From positions 209,084 through 273,083 of the forward strand of contig JAENYZ010000005.1 in the NCBI GenBank assembly GCA_016841525.1: a DNA stretch of 64,000 nucleotides, read 5' to 3'. Both the position numbers and the translations under genes were made by a program. The notes under the pieces are model-generated. The model was not told the DNA's origin, made no database searches, and worked only from the letters and a program-made list of their open reading frames with translations. Each line of letters begins with the position of its first letter. The stretch's first letter is position 1. This document shows, one piece after another, positions 27,102 through 35,210 of the stretch. Source of the stretch: Anaerolineaceae bacterium (GTDB lineage: Bacteria > Chloroflexota > Anaerolineae > Anaerolineales > Anaerolineaceae).

Positions 27102-27216
27102 TAGTAATAAATATCTGATTGGCAATTTTCTCACTAAAGATCTGAGCAGAAAAATCATAAGCTCAGACCTTTGGTGGACTATATCTGGTGGTTTTTCGTT
27201 TATTAAGGCTATAAAT

Positions 27217-27492
27217 CTACCCCAAGGCTAAGGGATCGTCCTGGTGGTCGCTGTCGTACCAGGAAAGGCTGATGGTCATCTTGTGCCGTGTTCCTTTGAC
27301 TTTTTTGTTCTTCCTATTGACCTTAACTTTGAGTGACAAATGCTGCGGAATATCTAAAACAAGATCTTCAGCCGTTTGCTTTAAAACGACATCCCCTTCA
27401 CCAATCTTCTGACCCAATTCCTGCAAGAATTCACTGACTTCTTCTTTGGTTTTATAAGTTTTGTGTCGGAATAATTTGGTATTTTTAGCCAT
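27217..27492 (-). CDS. Amphi-Trp domain protein
   Basis: A 91-residue protein of the amphi-Trp family, of unknown function, seen in bacteria and archaea. The middle matches the domain: KEEVSEFLQELGQKIGEGDV, VLDIPQHLSLKVKVN and the terminal KMTISLSWYD, with one Trp preserved. It is basic at the N-terminus (AKNTKLFRHKTYKTK). An AAGGAG site precedes the ATG. It stands alone between a lipoprotein and a transglycosylase gene; neither hints at function. Confidence 0.85.
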   Translation of the reverse strand: MAKNTKLFRHKTYKTKEEVSEFLQELGQKIGEGDVVLKQTAEDLVLDIPQHLSLKVKVNRKNKKVKGTRHKMTISLSWYDSDHQDDPLALG

Positions 27493-27702
27493 GCGTTTCT
27501 CCTTTCAAACCTTTTTAATATAAATTTCGTTTTTATTAATCAAAATTTAGAAGGCTGATTTCATTGACGATTTATGCTTAAAATAATACCATAAGACATA
27601 TTCTGGCATTTTGGGCAGCAAATCACTGTCAATAAGTAGTAATAAATTCATCACCAACTCAAGCAATTCACCACTATTCGACCCTATGTTACTATTAAAC
27701 CC

Positions 27703-30159
27703 ATGACAATCAAGAACCTTTCAAAACATTTTCTCACACTTACAGTATTCGCATTGCTTCTGTCGGCATGTTTACAGCCCGGACCAGCAGTCATCGATTC
27801 CGAACCCAGACCTATTCAGATCCTGGAAGCAAGCCCAAGTCCTACAGAGGAACCTTTGCCAACGCCTACCCCAACAAAAGCCCCTGAAGCCTTGGTGAGT
27901 GATGGTGAAAAGGCTTTATTCGTCGGTGATTACGATACTGCCTATGACATTTTCCAACAGAGCTTAAATCAAAATCCCGATCCAAATACAACGGCACAAG
28001 CCCATTTCGGCATCGGCCAGGCGCTTTACAACAAGGAAGAATATGGATCAGCCCTCGATCATCTCAGGCAAACAGCTTTGGCAGATAATACAACCCTGGC
28101 TGCCCGCGCAAATTACCTCATGGGACAGATATACACAGAATTGCAGCGTTACGATGAAGCCCTGATCGCCTACCAGGCCTATCTTGATCTCCGCCCCGGT
28201 GTGATCGACAGCATCATTCATGAGCAGCGAGGCGACATCTATAACACATTGGGTGATTATGCCAGAGCAATTGAAAGCTATGAAACCGCTTTTCTATTCG
28301 ATGCTGAAAATACAATGAGTCCTTTGGTTGTTAAAATTGCCGTCGCCTATGAAAACAATGGCAATGTGGACACTGCCTTATCGCTCTACAAAGATATCTA
28401 CAACAACACTGATAATGACTATACGAAAGCGGAGATGGACCTGCGAATCGGACGCATTTATCTTGACCGGGAAATGCCGGATGAGGCTTATACCTATTTC
28501 CAGGATGCTGTAAACAGCTTTCCATATACCTATGATGCCTATACCGCCCTTGTTTCCCTGGTGGAGGCTGGGGTGGAAGTCAACGAATACCAGCGCGGTC
28601 TGGTGAATTATTATACGCAGAATTACCCCCTGGCAATTGATGCTTTTGACCGTTACCTTGCTTCTGAAAATGAAGCCAATGCTGATGCAGCCCTGTACTT
28701 CAAAGCTTTAGCCACAAGGGCAAACGGTGTTCAAACCGGTGTACCGCAAAATGAAGCAGCTATTGCTATCTGGCAGCAGTTAATTCTGGAATACCCCGCC
28801 AGCAGCTATTATGTGGACGCCTGGGAAGATATCGAGTATACGCAGTGGGCTTATATGGGCGAAAACGAGGCTGCTGCCCAAACGTCTTTAACTTATGTTG
28901 CCCAAAGGCCTGAAACATCCGAGGCACCGAGTTTTCTATTCTTAGCTGGACGATCTTATGAGCGCGCAGGCATATTGGACCAGGCTGCTCAAACCTGGAT
29001 GCGAGTTGCCAGTGAATACCCAGACTCAGACGAGACCTTCAGATCGACTTATTTTGCAGGCATCGCCCGGGTGCGCATGGGCGATTGGGCAGGCGCGCAG
29101 CCGCTGTTTGCAAGAGCGCTCGTGCTGACCTCTGAGCCGGCTGAAGTAGCCGCCGCACATTTGTGGATCGGCAAATGCCAGGAAGCACAAGGAGATATCA
29201 GCGCTGCCCTCGACAGCTGGAAAATCGCACAAACTTCTGACCCCTTTGGTCATTACAGCATCCGTGCAGAAGATCTGTTAATTGACCAGGCACCTTTTTC
29301 ACCCCCTTCCAGCTACGACCTGGACCCTGATCTCACCCCTTACCGAATGGAAGCTGAGTCGTGGCTGCGAGAGACATTTGCACTGCCGGACGACGTCAAC
29401 CTGGAAAGCCCAGGATTGCTTGCCGCTGACCCACGATTTCAACGCGGCCTTGAGTTTTGGGCACTGGGAGATTACCGGGCTGCCAAAGATGAATTTGAAT
29501 CCATGCGGCGCGAATATGAAAATGACCCGGCTCAAACCTTCAGGTTGATTCCTGCCCTGGTTGAAATCGGGCTTTTCCGTTCAGCCCTTGTCGCAACGAC
29601 TAATCTGCTTAAGTCTGCAGGTTTGGAAGGAGCGGACGCCTTGCAAGCACCAGAATTTTTCTCTCGCATCAGGTTCGGCGCTTATTACCTGGAGTGGCTG
29701 CTGCCAATTTCAGAGTCAGAAAGCATTTCTCCCTTATTACTGCTTTCAATTATCAGGCAGGAGAGCACTTTTGAAGGCTTTATTGATTCAGGCGCAGGTG
29801 CGCGCGGATTGATGCAAATCATGCCTGCTACAGGGGAGCAATTAGCGTCTGAATTAGCCTGGCCAGAGGAGTATACCGTTGAGGATTTGTATCGACCCTA
29901 TGTCAGCATGAGGTTCGGTGCAAATTACTTAAAGAAGCAGCGAAATTTATTCGAGGGTGATTTGTTTGCCATGCTGGCAGCATACAACGGCGGACCGGGC
30001 AATACCCTCATCTGGAAGGACCTCGCCGGATCTGAGGACCCGGATTTATTCCTGGAAACGGTCCGAATCGAGGAAACCCGAAATTACATCCGTTTGATCA
30101 ACGAGATTCATGCCGTTTACCGATGGTTGTATGGAGAAAATACATCCCTATTTGATTGA
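27703..30159 (+). CDS. Lytic transglycosylase lipoprotein with TPR repeats (Slt70-like)
   Basis: An 818-residue secreted lipoprotein. The signal ends at LLSAC (Cys23) and is followed by a Pro/Thr linker (TPTPTKAP). Residues 60-600 are tetratricopeptide repeats (GEKALFVGDYDTAYDIFQQS, AHFGIGQALYNKEEYGSALD and similar). The C-terminal SLT domain begins near residue 670 with the catalytic Glu in SIIRQESTF, followed by GARGLMQIMPATGEQLA and AAYNGGPGN, which are the classic family-1 transglycosylase motifs. It would cleave peptidoglycan glycan strands with anhydro-muramic ends. There is no Shine-Dalgarno near the ATG, so it may be leaderless or weakly translated. Confidence 0.93.
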   Translation: MTIKNLSKHFLTLTVFALLLSACLQPGPAVIDSEPRPIQILEASPSPTEEPLPTPTPTKAPEALVSDGEKALFVGDYDTAYDIFQQSLNQNPDPNTTAQAHFGIGQALYNKEEYGSALDHLRQTALADNTTLAARANYLMGQIYTELQRYDEALIAYQAYLDLRPGVIDSIIHEQRGDIYNTLGDYARAIESYETAFLFDAENTMSPLVVKIAVAYENNGNVDTALSLYKDIYNNTDNDYTKAEMDLRIGRIYLDREMPDEAYTYFQDAVNSFPYTYDAYTALVSLVEAGVEVNEYQRGLVNYYTQNYPLAIDAFDRYLASENEANADAALYFKALATRANGVQTGVPQNEAAIAIWQQLILEYPASSYYVDAWEDIEYTQWAYMGENEAAAQTSLTYVAQRPETSEAPSFLFLAGRSYERAGILDQAAQTWMRVASEYPDSDETFRSTYFAGIARVRMGDWAGAQPLFARALVLTSEPAEVAAAHLWIGKCQEAQGDISAALDSWKIAQTSDPFGHYSIRAEDLLIDQAPFSPPSSYDLDPDLTPYRMEAESWLRETFALPDDVNLESPGLLAADPRFQRGLEFWALGDYRAAKDEFESMRREYENDPAQTFRLIPALVEIGLFRSALVATTNLLKSAGLEGADALQAPEFFSRIRFGAYYLEWLLPISESESISPLLLLSIIRQESTFEGFIDSGAGARGLMQIMPATGEQLASELAWPEEYTVEDLYRPYVSMRFGANYLKKQRNLFEGDLFAMLAAYNGGPGNTLIWKDLAGSEDPDLFLETVRIEETRNYIRLINEIHAVYRWLYGENTSLFD

Positions 30160-30208
30160 AATAAAAATATTAATCTTCCAAATAATAAACCGGATTATGA
30201 CATAACAT

Positions 30209-30259
30209 GTAGGGGCTCAGCCGTCTTCGATTCCTTGACGCTTCGTGCTGAGCCCCTGC
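30209..30259. repeat. Short palindromic repeat, copy 2 (with loop)
   Basis: Arms 30209-30221 (GTAGGGGCTCAGC) and 30247-30259 pair, with a 25-base loop. The arms match the palindrome at 8866-8893, differing by a compensated change in the stem, which points to a folded RNA or DNA element. It lies between the convergent transglycosylase and hydrolase genes. Confidence 0.7.
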
Positions 30260-30300
30260 CAATCGACTTGCATGAATTCCACAATCAAAAATTTAAAAAT

Positions 30301-31134
30301 CTACAACCTTGCATCCAGCCATGCTGCAACATCGGCAAGCACCTGGTCTCGCTCTGGCTCATTGAAGACCTCATGATAAAGACCGTCATAAATCTTCATG
30401 GATTTATCATCCGAGCCAGCATGTTCAAATAACAGTCTCGACCCCCGGGGATTCACCAATTTATCCTCACTGCCTTGCAAAACGACAAAAGGAACCGTGA
30501 TTTTCGCAAACTCATCATTGACCCGCATAATTGCCCTGAGCAGCTCAGCACTCAACCGCGCTGTTGTTTTCCCGTGATGAACAAGCGGGTCTGCTTCATA
30601 TGCATTCACAACATTTGGATCACGAGATACACCTGAGGGATCGACACCGGTAATTCCCATATTTGGGGCAATTTTCGAAAGGATTTTCCCGGCAAGGATC
30701 GTTACCTTGTTGATATTGTCGGGGACCATGATCAACGGCGCAGATATAACCGCACCGTTAAACGCATTTGAATGATCAATCAGATATTCTGAAGCGATCA
30801 ATCCACCCATGCTGTGCCCCATCAAGAACAGGGGTTTGTCAGGCTGCCAACCCCTGACCTTGTTTTTGTACATCGTCAGTGTGTCAGTAAAATCTTCATA
30901 CTGCTCTACAAAGGCTCGCTCACCCTCAGACTTACCATGTCCAATAAGGTCAAAGGTATAAAGTGCGTAACCAAGTGGTGCCAAATAATTGACGACATTT
31001 TCGTAACGTCCGCTGTGCTCTCCCAAACCATGTAAAATGATTATTGAAGCCCTGACTTTTTCCTCTGGTAAATAAGCCTGGTAAAAAATCCGAGTATCCT
31101 TTACGCCTGTGAAAATCCCCTCCAAATGTTCCAT
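30301..31134 (-). CDS. Monoacylglycerol-lipase-like alpha/beta hydrolase
   Basis: A 277-residue serine hydrolase. LHGLGEHSGRYENVV gives the oxyanion HG motif, GHSMGG the nucleophile elbow (Ser in SMG), and YHEVFNEPERD the catalytic His, the pattern of monoglyceride lipases and lysophospholipases. The start at 31134 (MEHLEGIFTG) has an ideal AAGGAG eight bases before it; a longer upstream reading would add a Cys-rich 46-residue leader without such a site. No secretion signal is visible. The gene is alone. Confidence 0.9.
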   Translation of the reverse strand: MEHLEGIFTGVKDTRIFYQAYLPEEKVRASIIILHGLGEHSGRYENVVNYLAPLGYALYTFDLIGHGKSEGERAFVEQYEDFTDTLTMYKNKVRGWQPDKPLFLMGHSMGGLIASEYLIDHSNAFNGAVISAPLIMVPDNINKVTILAGKILSKIAPNMGITGVDPSGVSRDPNVVNAYEADPLVHHGKTTARLSAELLRAIMRVNDEFAKITVPFVVLQGSEDKLVNPRGSRLLFEHAGSDDKSMKIYDGLYHEVFNEPERDQVLADVAAWLDARL

Positions 31135-31520
31135 GTAATAATCTCCTTCTAAGATAGATAATCCAATACATAAATCAAGACAACCGTTGAATTCTAACCC
31201 AATTTCGAATCCCTTTCCAGTAATAAAACAAAAAAAACAACGGACTAACCCTGACAAGGGTAGAGTCATCACCCCGAAGAAAAGAGCTCCTCTTAAAGCC
31301 AGAATTATTCAGTGGTTTTAGTTTTCGTTGATCAAAGCATAGGTTACTTTTCTTAAAAGAGAAATTATAAGATGAATAAAGGAGTGAGCCATTTAGGGTG
31401 ACACATATTTACATCGAATAATTTATTCCATTTATACTAAAAAGTAGGCTATTGGTTGAATTTTATATCTCTGTCTCAATCAATCGGGCTGAAGCCCTCA
31501 CTCCAGAAAGCGTTTGATCT

Positions 31521-31609
31521 ATCCCTGATCCCCTGATAACTGATTGCCTAATTCCTGACTGCCCAATTCCTGATAACTAATTACCTAATACCTGATCCCC
31601 TAGTACCTT
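31521..31609. repeat. Degenerate CCTGATNNCCTAATT simple repeat, copy 2
   Basis: About ten irregular units such as CCCTGATAACTGATTG, CCTAATTCCTGACTG, CCTGATAACTAATTA and CCTAATACCTGATC. It is the same type as the array at 24333-24389. It is in the 31135-31662 gap, whose remaining part has no gene that I can support; a GGGCTGAAGCCC mini-hairpin lies near 31487. Confidence 0.65.
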
Positions 31610-31612
31610 AAC

Positions 31613-31643
31613 AAAAAAGCCCACAAGCAAAAACCTGTGGGCT
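31613..31643 (-). terminator. Rho-independent terminator after the 2-oxoacid dehydrogenase operon
   Basis: An 8-bp stem (31618-31625 with 31636-31643), followed on the minus strand by six T (31613-31618). It lies 20 bases past the E2 stop. Confidence 0.82.
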
Positions 31644-31662
31644 GAATTTATTTGAATTATTT

Positions 31663-32982
31663 TTACAGCAGCAATCGCATTGGTTCTTCCAGGTAATTTG
31701 CCAATACCTGCATAAATTCCGCTGCTTCGGCACCATCGGTCACACGATGGTCTGCGGACAGTGTGGCATTCATGCGAGAGCCAACCTTTAATTCGCCTTC
31801 TTCTACCACCGGCACCTTTTGGACTGCAGAAACTGCCAAAATTCCAGCTTCGGGCGGATTGATAATGGCGGCAAAATTATCGATGCCAAACATGCCAAGG
31901 TTGCTGATTGAGAAAGTTGAACCCTGGATGTCTTCATTTCGCACTTTGCCATCTCGCGCTCGCCCTGCCATCTCGCGCACTTCTCGGGCAATCAGCCGAA
32001 GCGGTTTTTGATCTGCATCCTTGACCACAACCGTCATCAAACCACCTTCGACCGCAACCGCAACACCGATATTGACGTGTCCATAACGGCGAATATGTTT
32101 CTCATCTTCAATCGATGCATTCAGGTTTGGATATTGACGCAGCGCAAGTGCGACGGCCTTCAGAATAAAATCGTTAACAGAAAGTTTATCCGATTCAGGT
32201 AAAAGCTGGTTGAGCTCCTTGCGGAGTTTCATCAGTGCACCGGTCTTGTAAGCCCGTGAAAGATAAAAATGAGGGAAGTTCTGATTTGAGTCTTGCATTC
32301 TTCTACCAATCGCCTGTCGCAAGCGGCTCATTTCTACAACCTGGTCTTCAGGCACCTCGCCTACAGAGAATGCCGTCATCGGCTGCAGAGTTTCGCTGAC
32401 AACCTCGGCTTCTTCTTCTCGACCTTCTTCCCGCATTTCCTCAAGATATCGCTCAATATCCTTCTTGACAACTCGTCCGCGCGGGCCGGATCCCTCAACC
32501 TTAGAAAGTTTTATATCCTTATCGTCAGCAATTCGCCTTGCCAACGGGGATGAACGGACACCGCCTGCCGGGGCGACATCCTCTTTGTCTTCTTCAACAG
32601 CATCTTCCTGTGCAGGTTCTTCGGGCTTTTCCTCTTTTTCCTTCTCCTCTACCTTTTCCGCTTCTTTCTCAACTTTTTTCTTAGCGGGTTCACCACCGGC
32701 TTCCTTCACCATCGCGTCAATGTCATCCTGGGTGGGTTCTTCGCCCTCCTCAGCAATCACGGCAATCGGCGCGTTGACGGGCAAAGTTGTCTCCTCTTCG
32801 ACGAGGTGACGGAACATCTTTCCGCTGTAGCTGGACTCAACTTCAACTGTTGCCTTATCTGTTTCAATCTCGGCAATGACATCACCCTTTTCTACAGCTT
32901 CGCCTTCAGCTTTGACCCAGCGTACCAGGGTCCCCTCAGCCATATCAAATCCCAATTTTGGCATGGTTACCAATTCAGCCAT
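31663..32982 (-). CDS. 2-oxoacid dehydrogenase E2, dihydrolipoamide acyltransferase
   Basis: A 439-residue E2 subunit that carries acyl groups on lipoate to CoA. A lipoyl domain occupies residues 1-80 with the lipoylated Lys in IETDKATVEVES; an acidic Lys/Glu/Pro linker follows; the E1/E3-binding PSBD is near residues 135-175 (SSPLARRIADDKDIKLSKVEGS); the catalytic core ends with DHRVTDGAEAAEFM (His and Asp catalytic). The ATG at 32982 has a perfect AAGGAGG; a longer reading upstream runs into E1-beta. The start overlaps E1-beta by eight bases. Whether it works on pyruvate, acetoin or branched-chain acids is not decided. Confidence 0.93.
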   Translation of the reverse strand: MAELVTMPKLGFDMAEGTLVRWVKAEGEAVEKGDVIAEIETDKATVEVESSYSGKMFRHLVEEETTLPVNAPIAVIAEEGEEPTQDDIDAMVKEAGGEPAKKKVEKEAEKVEEKEKEEKPEEPAQEDAVEEDKEDVAPAGGVRSSPLARRIADDKDIKLSKVEGSGPRGRVVKKDIERYLEEMREEGREEEAEVVSETLQPMTAFSVGEVPEDQVVEMSRLRQAIGRRMQDSNQNFPHFYLSRAYKTGALMKLRKELNQLLPESDKLSVNDFILKAVALALRQYPNLNASIEDEKHIRRYGHVNIGVAVAVEGGLMTVVVKDADQKPLRLIAREVREMAGRARDGKVRNEDIQGSTFSISNLGMFGIDNFAAIINPPEAGILAVSAVQKVPVVEEGELKVGSRMNATLSADHRVTDGAEAAEFMQVLANYLEEPMRLLL

Positions 32983-33955
32983 ATAAAACCTCCTTAGCAG
33001 CATGATAAATATCTTCTGTTTGCGGAAGTGCCAGTTGCTCCAGTTTCGCATTATAAGGCAGCGGCACTTCAGCCTGTGCGACCCGTTTAACAGGGGCATC
33101 AACATAATCAAATGCCAGCTCATAAATCCTTGATGCCACCTCTGAACCTACGCCATAAGAGCGCCAGCCCTCTTCAACCACCACCGCACGGTTTGTGCGT
33201 TTAAAAGACTCAATCACAGGATCCATATCCAGTGGACGTAATGTTCGAAGATCAATGACTTCCGCCTCTATGCCATCCTCAGAAAGCATCTTAGCTGCTT
33301 CCAGGGCGGATTGAACCATTTTTGAATATGCCACAATGGTTACATCATCACCTTCACGCTGGATTTTGGACTTACCAAGGGGTTCGAGATAATCCTTATC
33401 ATCTGGCACCTCGCCGCGCGTCTGGTAAAGTGTCGCATTTTCAATAAATAAGACGGGGTCATCACTTCGAATAGCGGATTTCAACAATCCTTTAGCATCT
33501 GCCGGTGTTCCGGGTGAAACCACAACCAGACCGGGGAAATGAGCAAAAATTGCATCAGGGGTTTGGGAGTGCGTTGCTCCCAATTGCCTTCCACCACCGC
33601 TGGTCGCCCGGATAACAAGGGGCAGCTTGAATTGGCCGCCGAACATATAATGCAGCTTGGCTGCCTCATTGATGATATGGTCCATCGCGACAAACGCAAA
33701 GTTGATGGTCATCAACTCTGCCACAGGACGTAAGCCTGTCAATGCCGCACCGATAGCGCTTCCAACGATCGCAGCTTCAGCAATAGGGGTATCACGAACG
33801 CGTTTCTCACCAAAATGATCTAAAAATCCTTTGGTTACAGCATAGGTTCCACCCCAAAGGCCAACCTCCTCACCCTGGATGAAGACGCTTTCATCACGTT
33901 CCATTTCCTCCCAGAGTGCTTTAGATATCGCTTCTCGCATGGTCATTCGTGACAT
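32975..33955 (-). CDS. 2-oxoacid dehydrogenase E1 beta subunit
   Basis: A 326-residue transketolase-like E1-beta. It reads MTMREAISKALWEEMERD at the start, GTYAVTKGFLDHFGEKRV, DTPIAEAAIVGSAIGAAL, and ATSGGGRQLGATHSQTPDAIF, as in pyruvate and acetoin dehydrogenase beta chains. The ATG at 33955 comes one base before the end of the E1-alpha gene's stop region (one-base gap), with a GAGGGAGAG site inside that gene. The longer reading is excluded because it overlaps E1-alpha by 120 bases. With E1-alpha it forms the TPP-dependent decarboxylase. Confidence 0.93.
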   Translation of the reverse strand: MSRMTMREAISKALWEEMERDESVFIQGEEVGLWGGTYAVTKGFLDHFGEKRVRDTPIAEAAIVGSAIGAALTGLRPVAELMTINFAFVAMDHIINEAAKLHYMFGGQFKLPLVIRATSGGGRQLGATHSQTPDAIFAHFPGLVVVSPGTPADAKGLLKSAIRSDDPVLFIENATLYQTRGEVPDDKDYLEPLGKSKIQREGDDVTIVAYSKMVQSALEAAKMLSEDGIEAEVIDLRTLRPLDMDPVIESFKRTNRAVVVEEGWRSYGVGSEVASRIYELAFDYVDAPVKRVAQAEVPLPYNAKLEQLALPQTEDIYHAAKEVLYG

Positions 33956-33956
33956 C

Positions 33957-34970
33957 TTACTCTCCCTCGCTTTCATGTGCCAATTCGTAGCCCCGGTATT
34001 CAATCGGCCTTGGCTCTGTATAAATATGTTCAAACAATGCCTCATCTTCAGGATCAGGGCTTGCTTCAGCAAAGGCAACCGCCTCTTCTACGATTTTTTC
34101 AGCCTCGTCATCCTGGTTATCGAGTTCTGCTTCTGTTGCTATTTCTTCTTTCAGCAAGTACTTCCGGAATATACCGATCGGATCTTCATCCTGCCACTTC
34201 TTTACTTCTTCTTTTTCGCGGTAGCGTTCAGGATCGCCCATAGAATGGCCGCGATAACGGTAGGTCATAATTTCGAGCAAATAAGGACCGCCCTCTTTAC
34301 GCATCGTTTCCATCACCCGAGAAACATCTTCCCGCACTTGCATAATGTCCATGCCATCAATGCGTTCATTGCGCATCCCATAACCTTCTGCCTTCTGCCT
34401 GATTTCAGAAACAGCAGAGGCGCGTTCAACAGATGTTCCCATACCGTACTGGTTGTTTTCGCAAACCCACAAAACAGGGAGATTCCACACCTTGCTCAAG
34501 TTTAAGCCTTCATGGAAAAATCCGATATTTGTTGCACCGTCACCGAACATGCAAATGGTAATTGCATCCTCATAGCCCTGGTAAACATCGCCAAGCGCAA
34601 GGCCAGCGGCGATCGGGATGTGTGCACCAACAATGGCATGACCGCCCCAAAAATTTTTCTCTGTATCTGCCATGTGCATGGAGCCGCCCTTGCCCTTAGA
34701 ACAACCGTCCACCTTTCCCAGGAGCTCTGCCATCACAATTTTTGGGTCAATTCCACTGCTGATCGCCCAGCCGTGATCACGATAGGCTGTGATAATGCGA
34801 TCTTCGGGTGTGCGAACAGAAGCAATTCCTGCACAAACCGCTTCCTGCCCGATATAAAGGTGCAAAAAACCGCCGATCTTGCCCTGCTGGTAAAGCTCTG
34901 CAGAACGTTCTTCAACCCGGCGGATGATGACCATTTCCTGGTAGAGATCTAAATATTCATTCTTTTCCAT
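33957..34970 (-). CDS. 2-oxoacid dehydrogenase E1 alpha subunit
   Basis: A 337-residue E1-alpha. The TPP/Mg motif is GDGATNIGFFHEGLNLSKVW near residue 151, followed by VCENNQYGMGTS; earlier lie GGFLHLYIGQEAV and the KGKGGSMHMADTEKNFWGGH loop. The second half has MTYRYRGHSMGDPERYR with the phosphorylation-loop-like Ser seen in E1-alpha proteins. The resemblance is to acetoin/pyruvate dehydrogenase alpha chains. It heads the three-gene operon. No E3 (lipoamide dehydrogenase) gene is in the window, so an E3 from elsewhere is needed. Confidence 0.93.
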   Translation of the reverse strand: MEKNEYLDLYQEMVIIRRVEERSAELYQQGKIGGFLHLYIGQEAVCAGIASVRTPEDRIITAYRDHGWAISSGIDPKIVMAELLGKVDGCSKGKGGSMHMADTEKNFWGGHAIVGAHIPIAAGLALGDVYQGYEDAITICMFGDGATNIGFFHEGLNLSKVWNLPVLWVCENNQYGMGTSVERASAVSEIRQKAEGYGMRNERIDGMDIMQVREDVSRVMETMRKEGGPYLLEIMTYRYRGHSMGDPERYREKEEVKKWQDEDPIGIFRKYLLKEEIATEAELDNQDDEAEKIVEEAVAFAEASPDPEDEALFEHIYTEPRPIEYRGYELAHESEGE

Positions 34971-35018
34971 ACGCGTCGTATCCTCCGTCGTAAAAATATA
35001 ATAGTTTGATTATCATCA

Positions 35019-35055
35019 ATTATACAGTGAATTTCAACAATTATAAATTATACCA
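35019..35055 (-). promoter_or_regulatory. Candidate promoters of the E1a-E1b-E2 operon
   Basis: On the minus strand an extended -10 element TGG-TATAAT (35047-35055) and a second TATAAT (35019-35024) stand 50-80 bases before the E1-alpha ATG. No consensus -35 hexamer was found for either. Confidence 0.45.
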
Positions 35056-35160
35056 GAATAGTCATAATTCACGAGAATTTGTTCAGAGATTTTAGGAAAG
35101 AAACAAGAAAAACCTGAGGTAAAACAACTCAAAATCCCATCATGCAAATTATTAAGGAAA

Positions 35161-35195
35161 AAAAAAGAGACTGCCGGTCTGGCAGTCTCTTTTTT
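35161..35195. terminator. Bidirectional rho-independent terminator
   Basis: A 15-bp perfect stem including the A/T runs (35161-35175 with 35181-35195) and a 5-base loop; T-tracts exist on both strands. It ends ppdK transcription on the minus strand, 16 bases after the stop. Confidence 0.88.
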
Positions 35196-35210
35196 GAAAT
35201 TTTTAGTGAA

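Noticed and set aside
27136-27173. Hairpin after the acidic-repeat lipoprotein as terminator
   Set aside because: TCTGAGC/GCTCAGA pair around a loop, but no T-run follows on either strand, so not called a terminator.
31135-31272. 46-residue N-terminal extension of the alpha/beta hydrolase
   Set aside because: A strong AAGGAG site stands before the ATG at 31134; the extension is Cys-rich without signal or family match.
32983-33123. N-terminal extension of E2 beyond the lipoyl domain
   Set aside because: It overlaps the end of E1-beta in another frame and has no domain. The lipoyl domain start MAELVTMPKLG has a perfect ribosome site.
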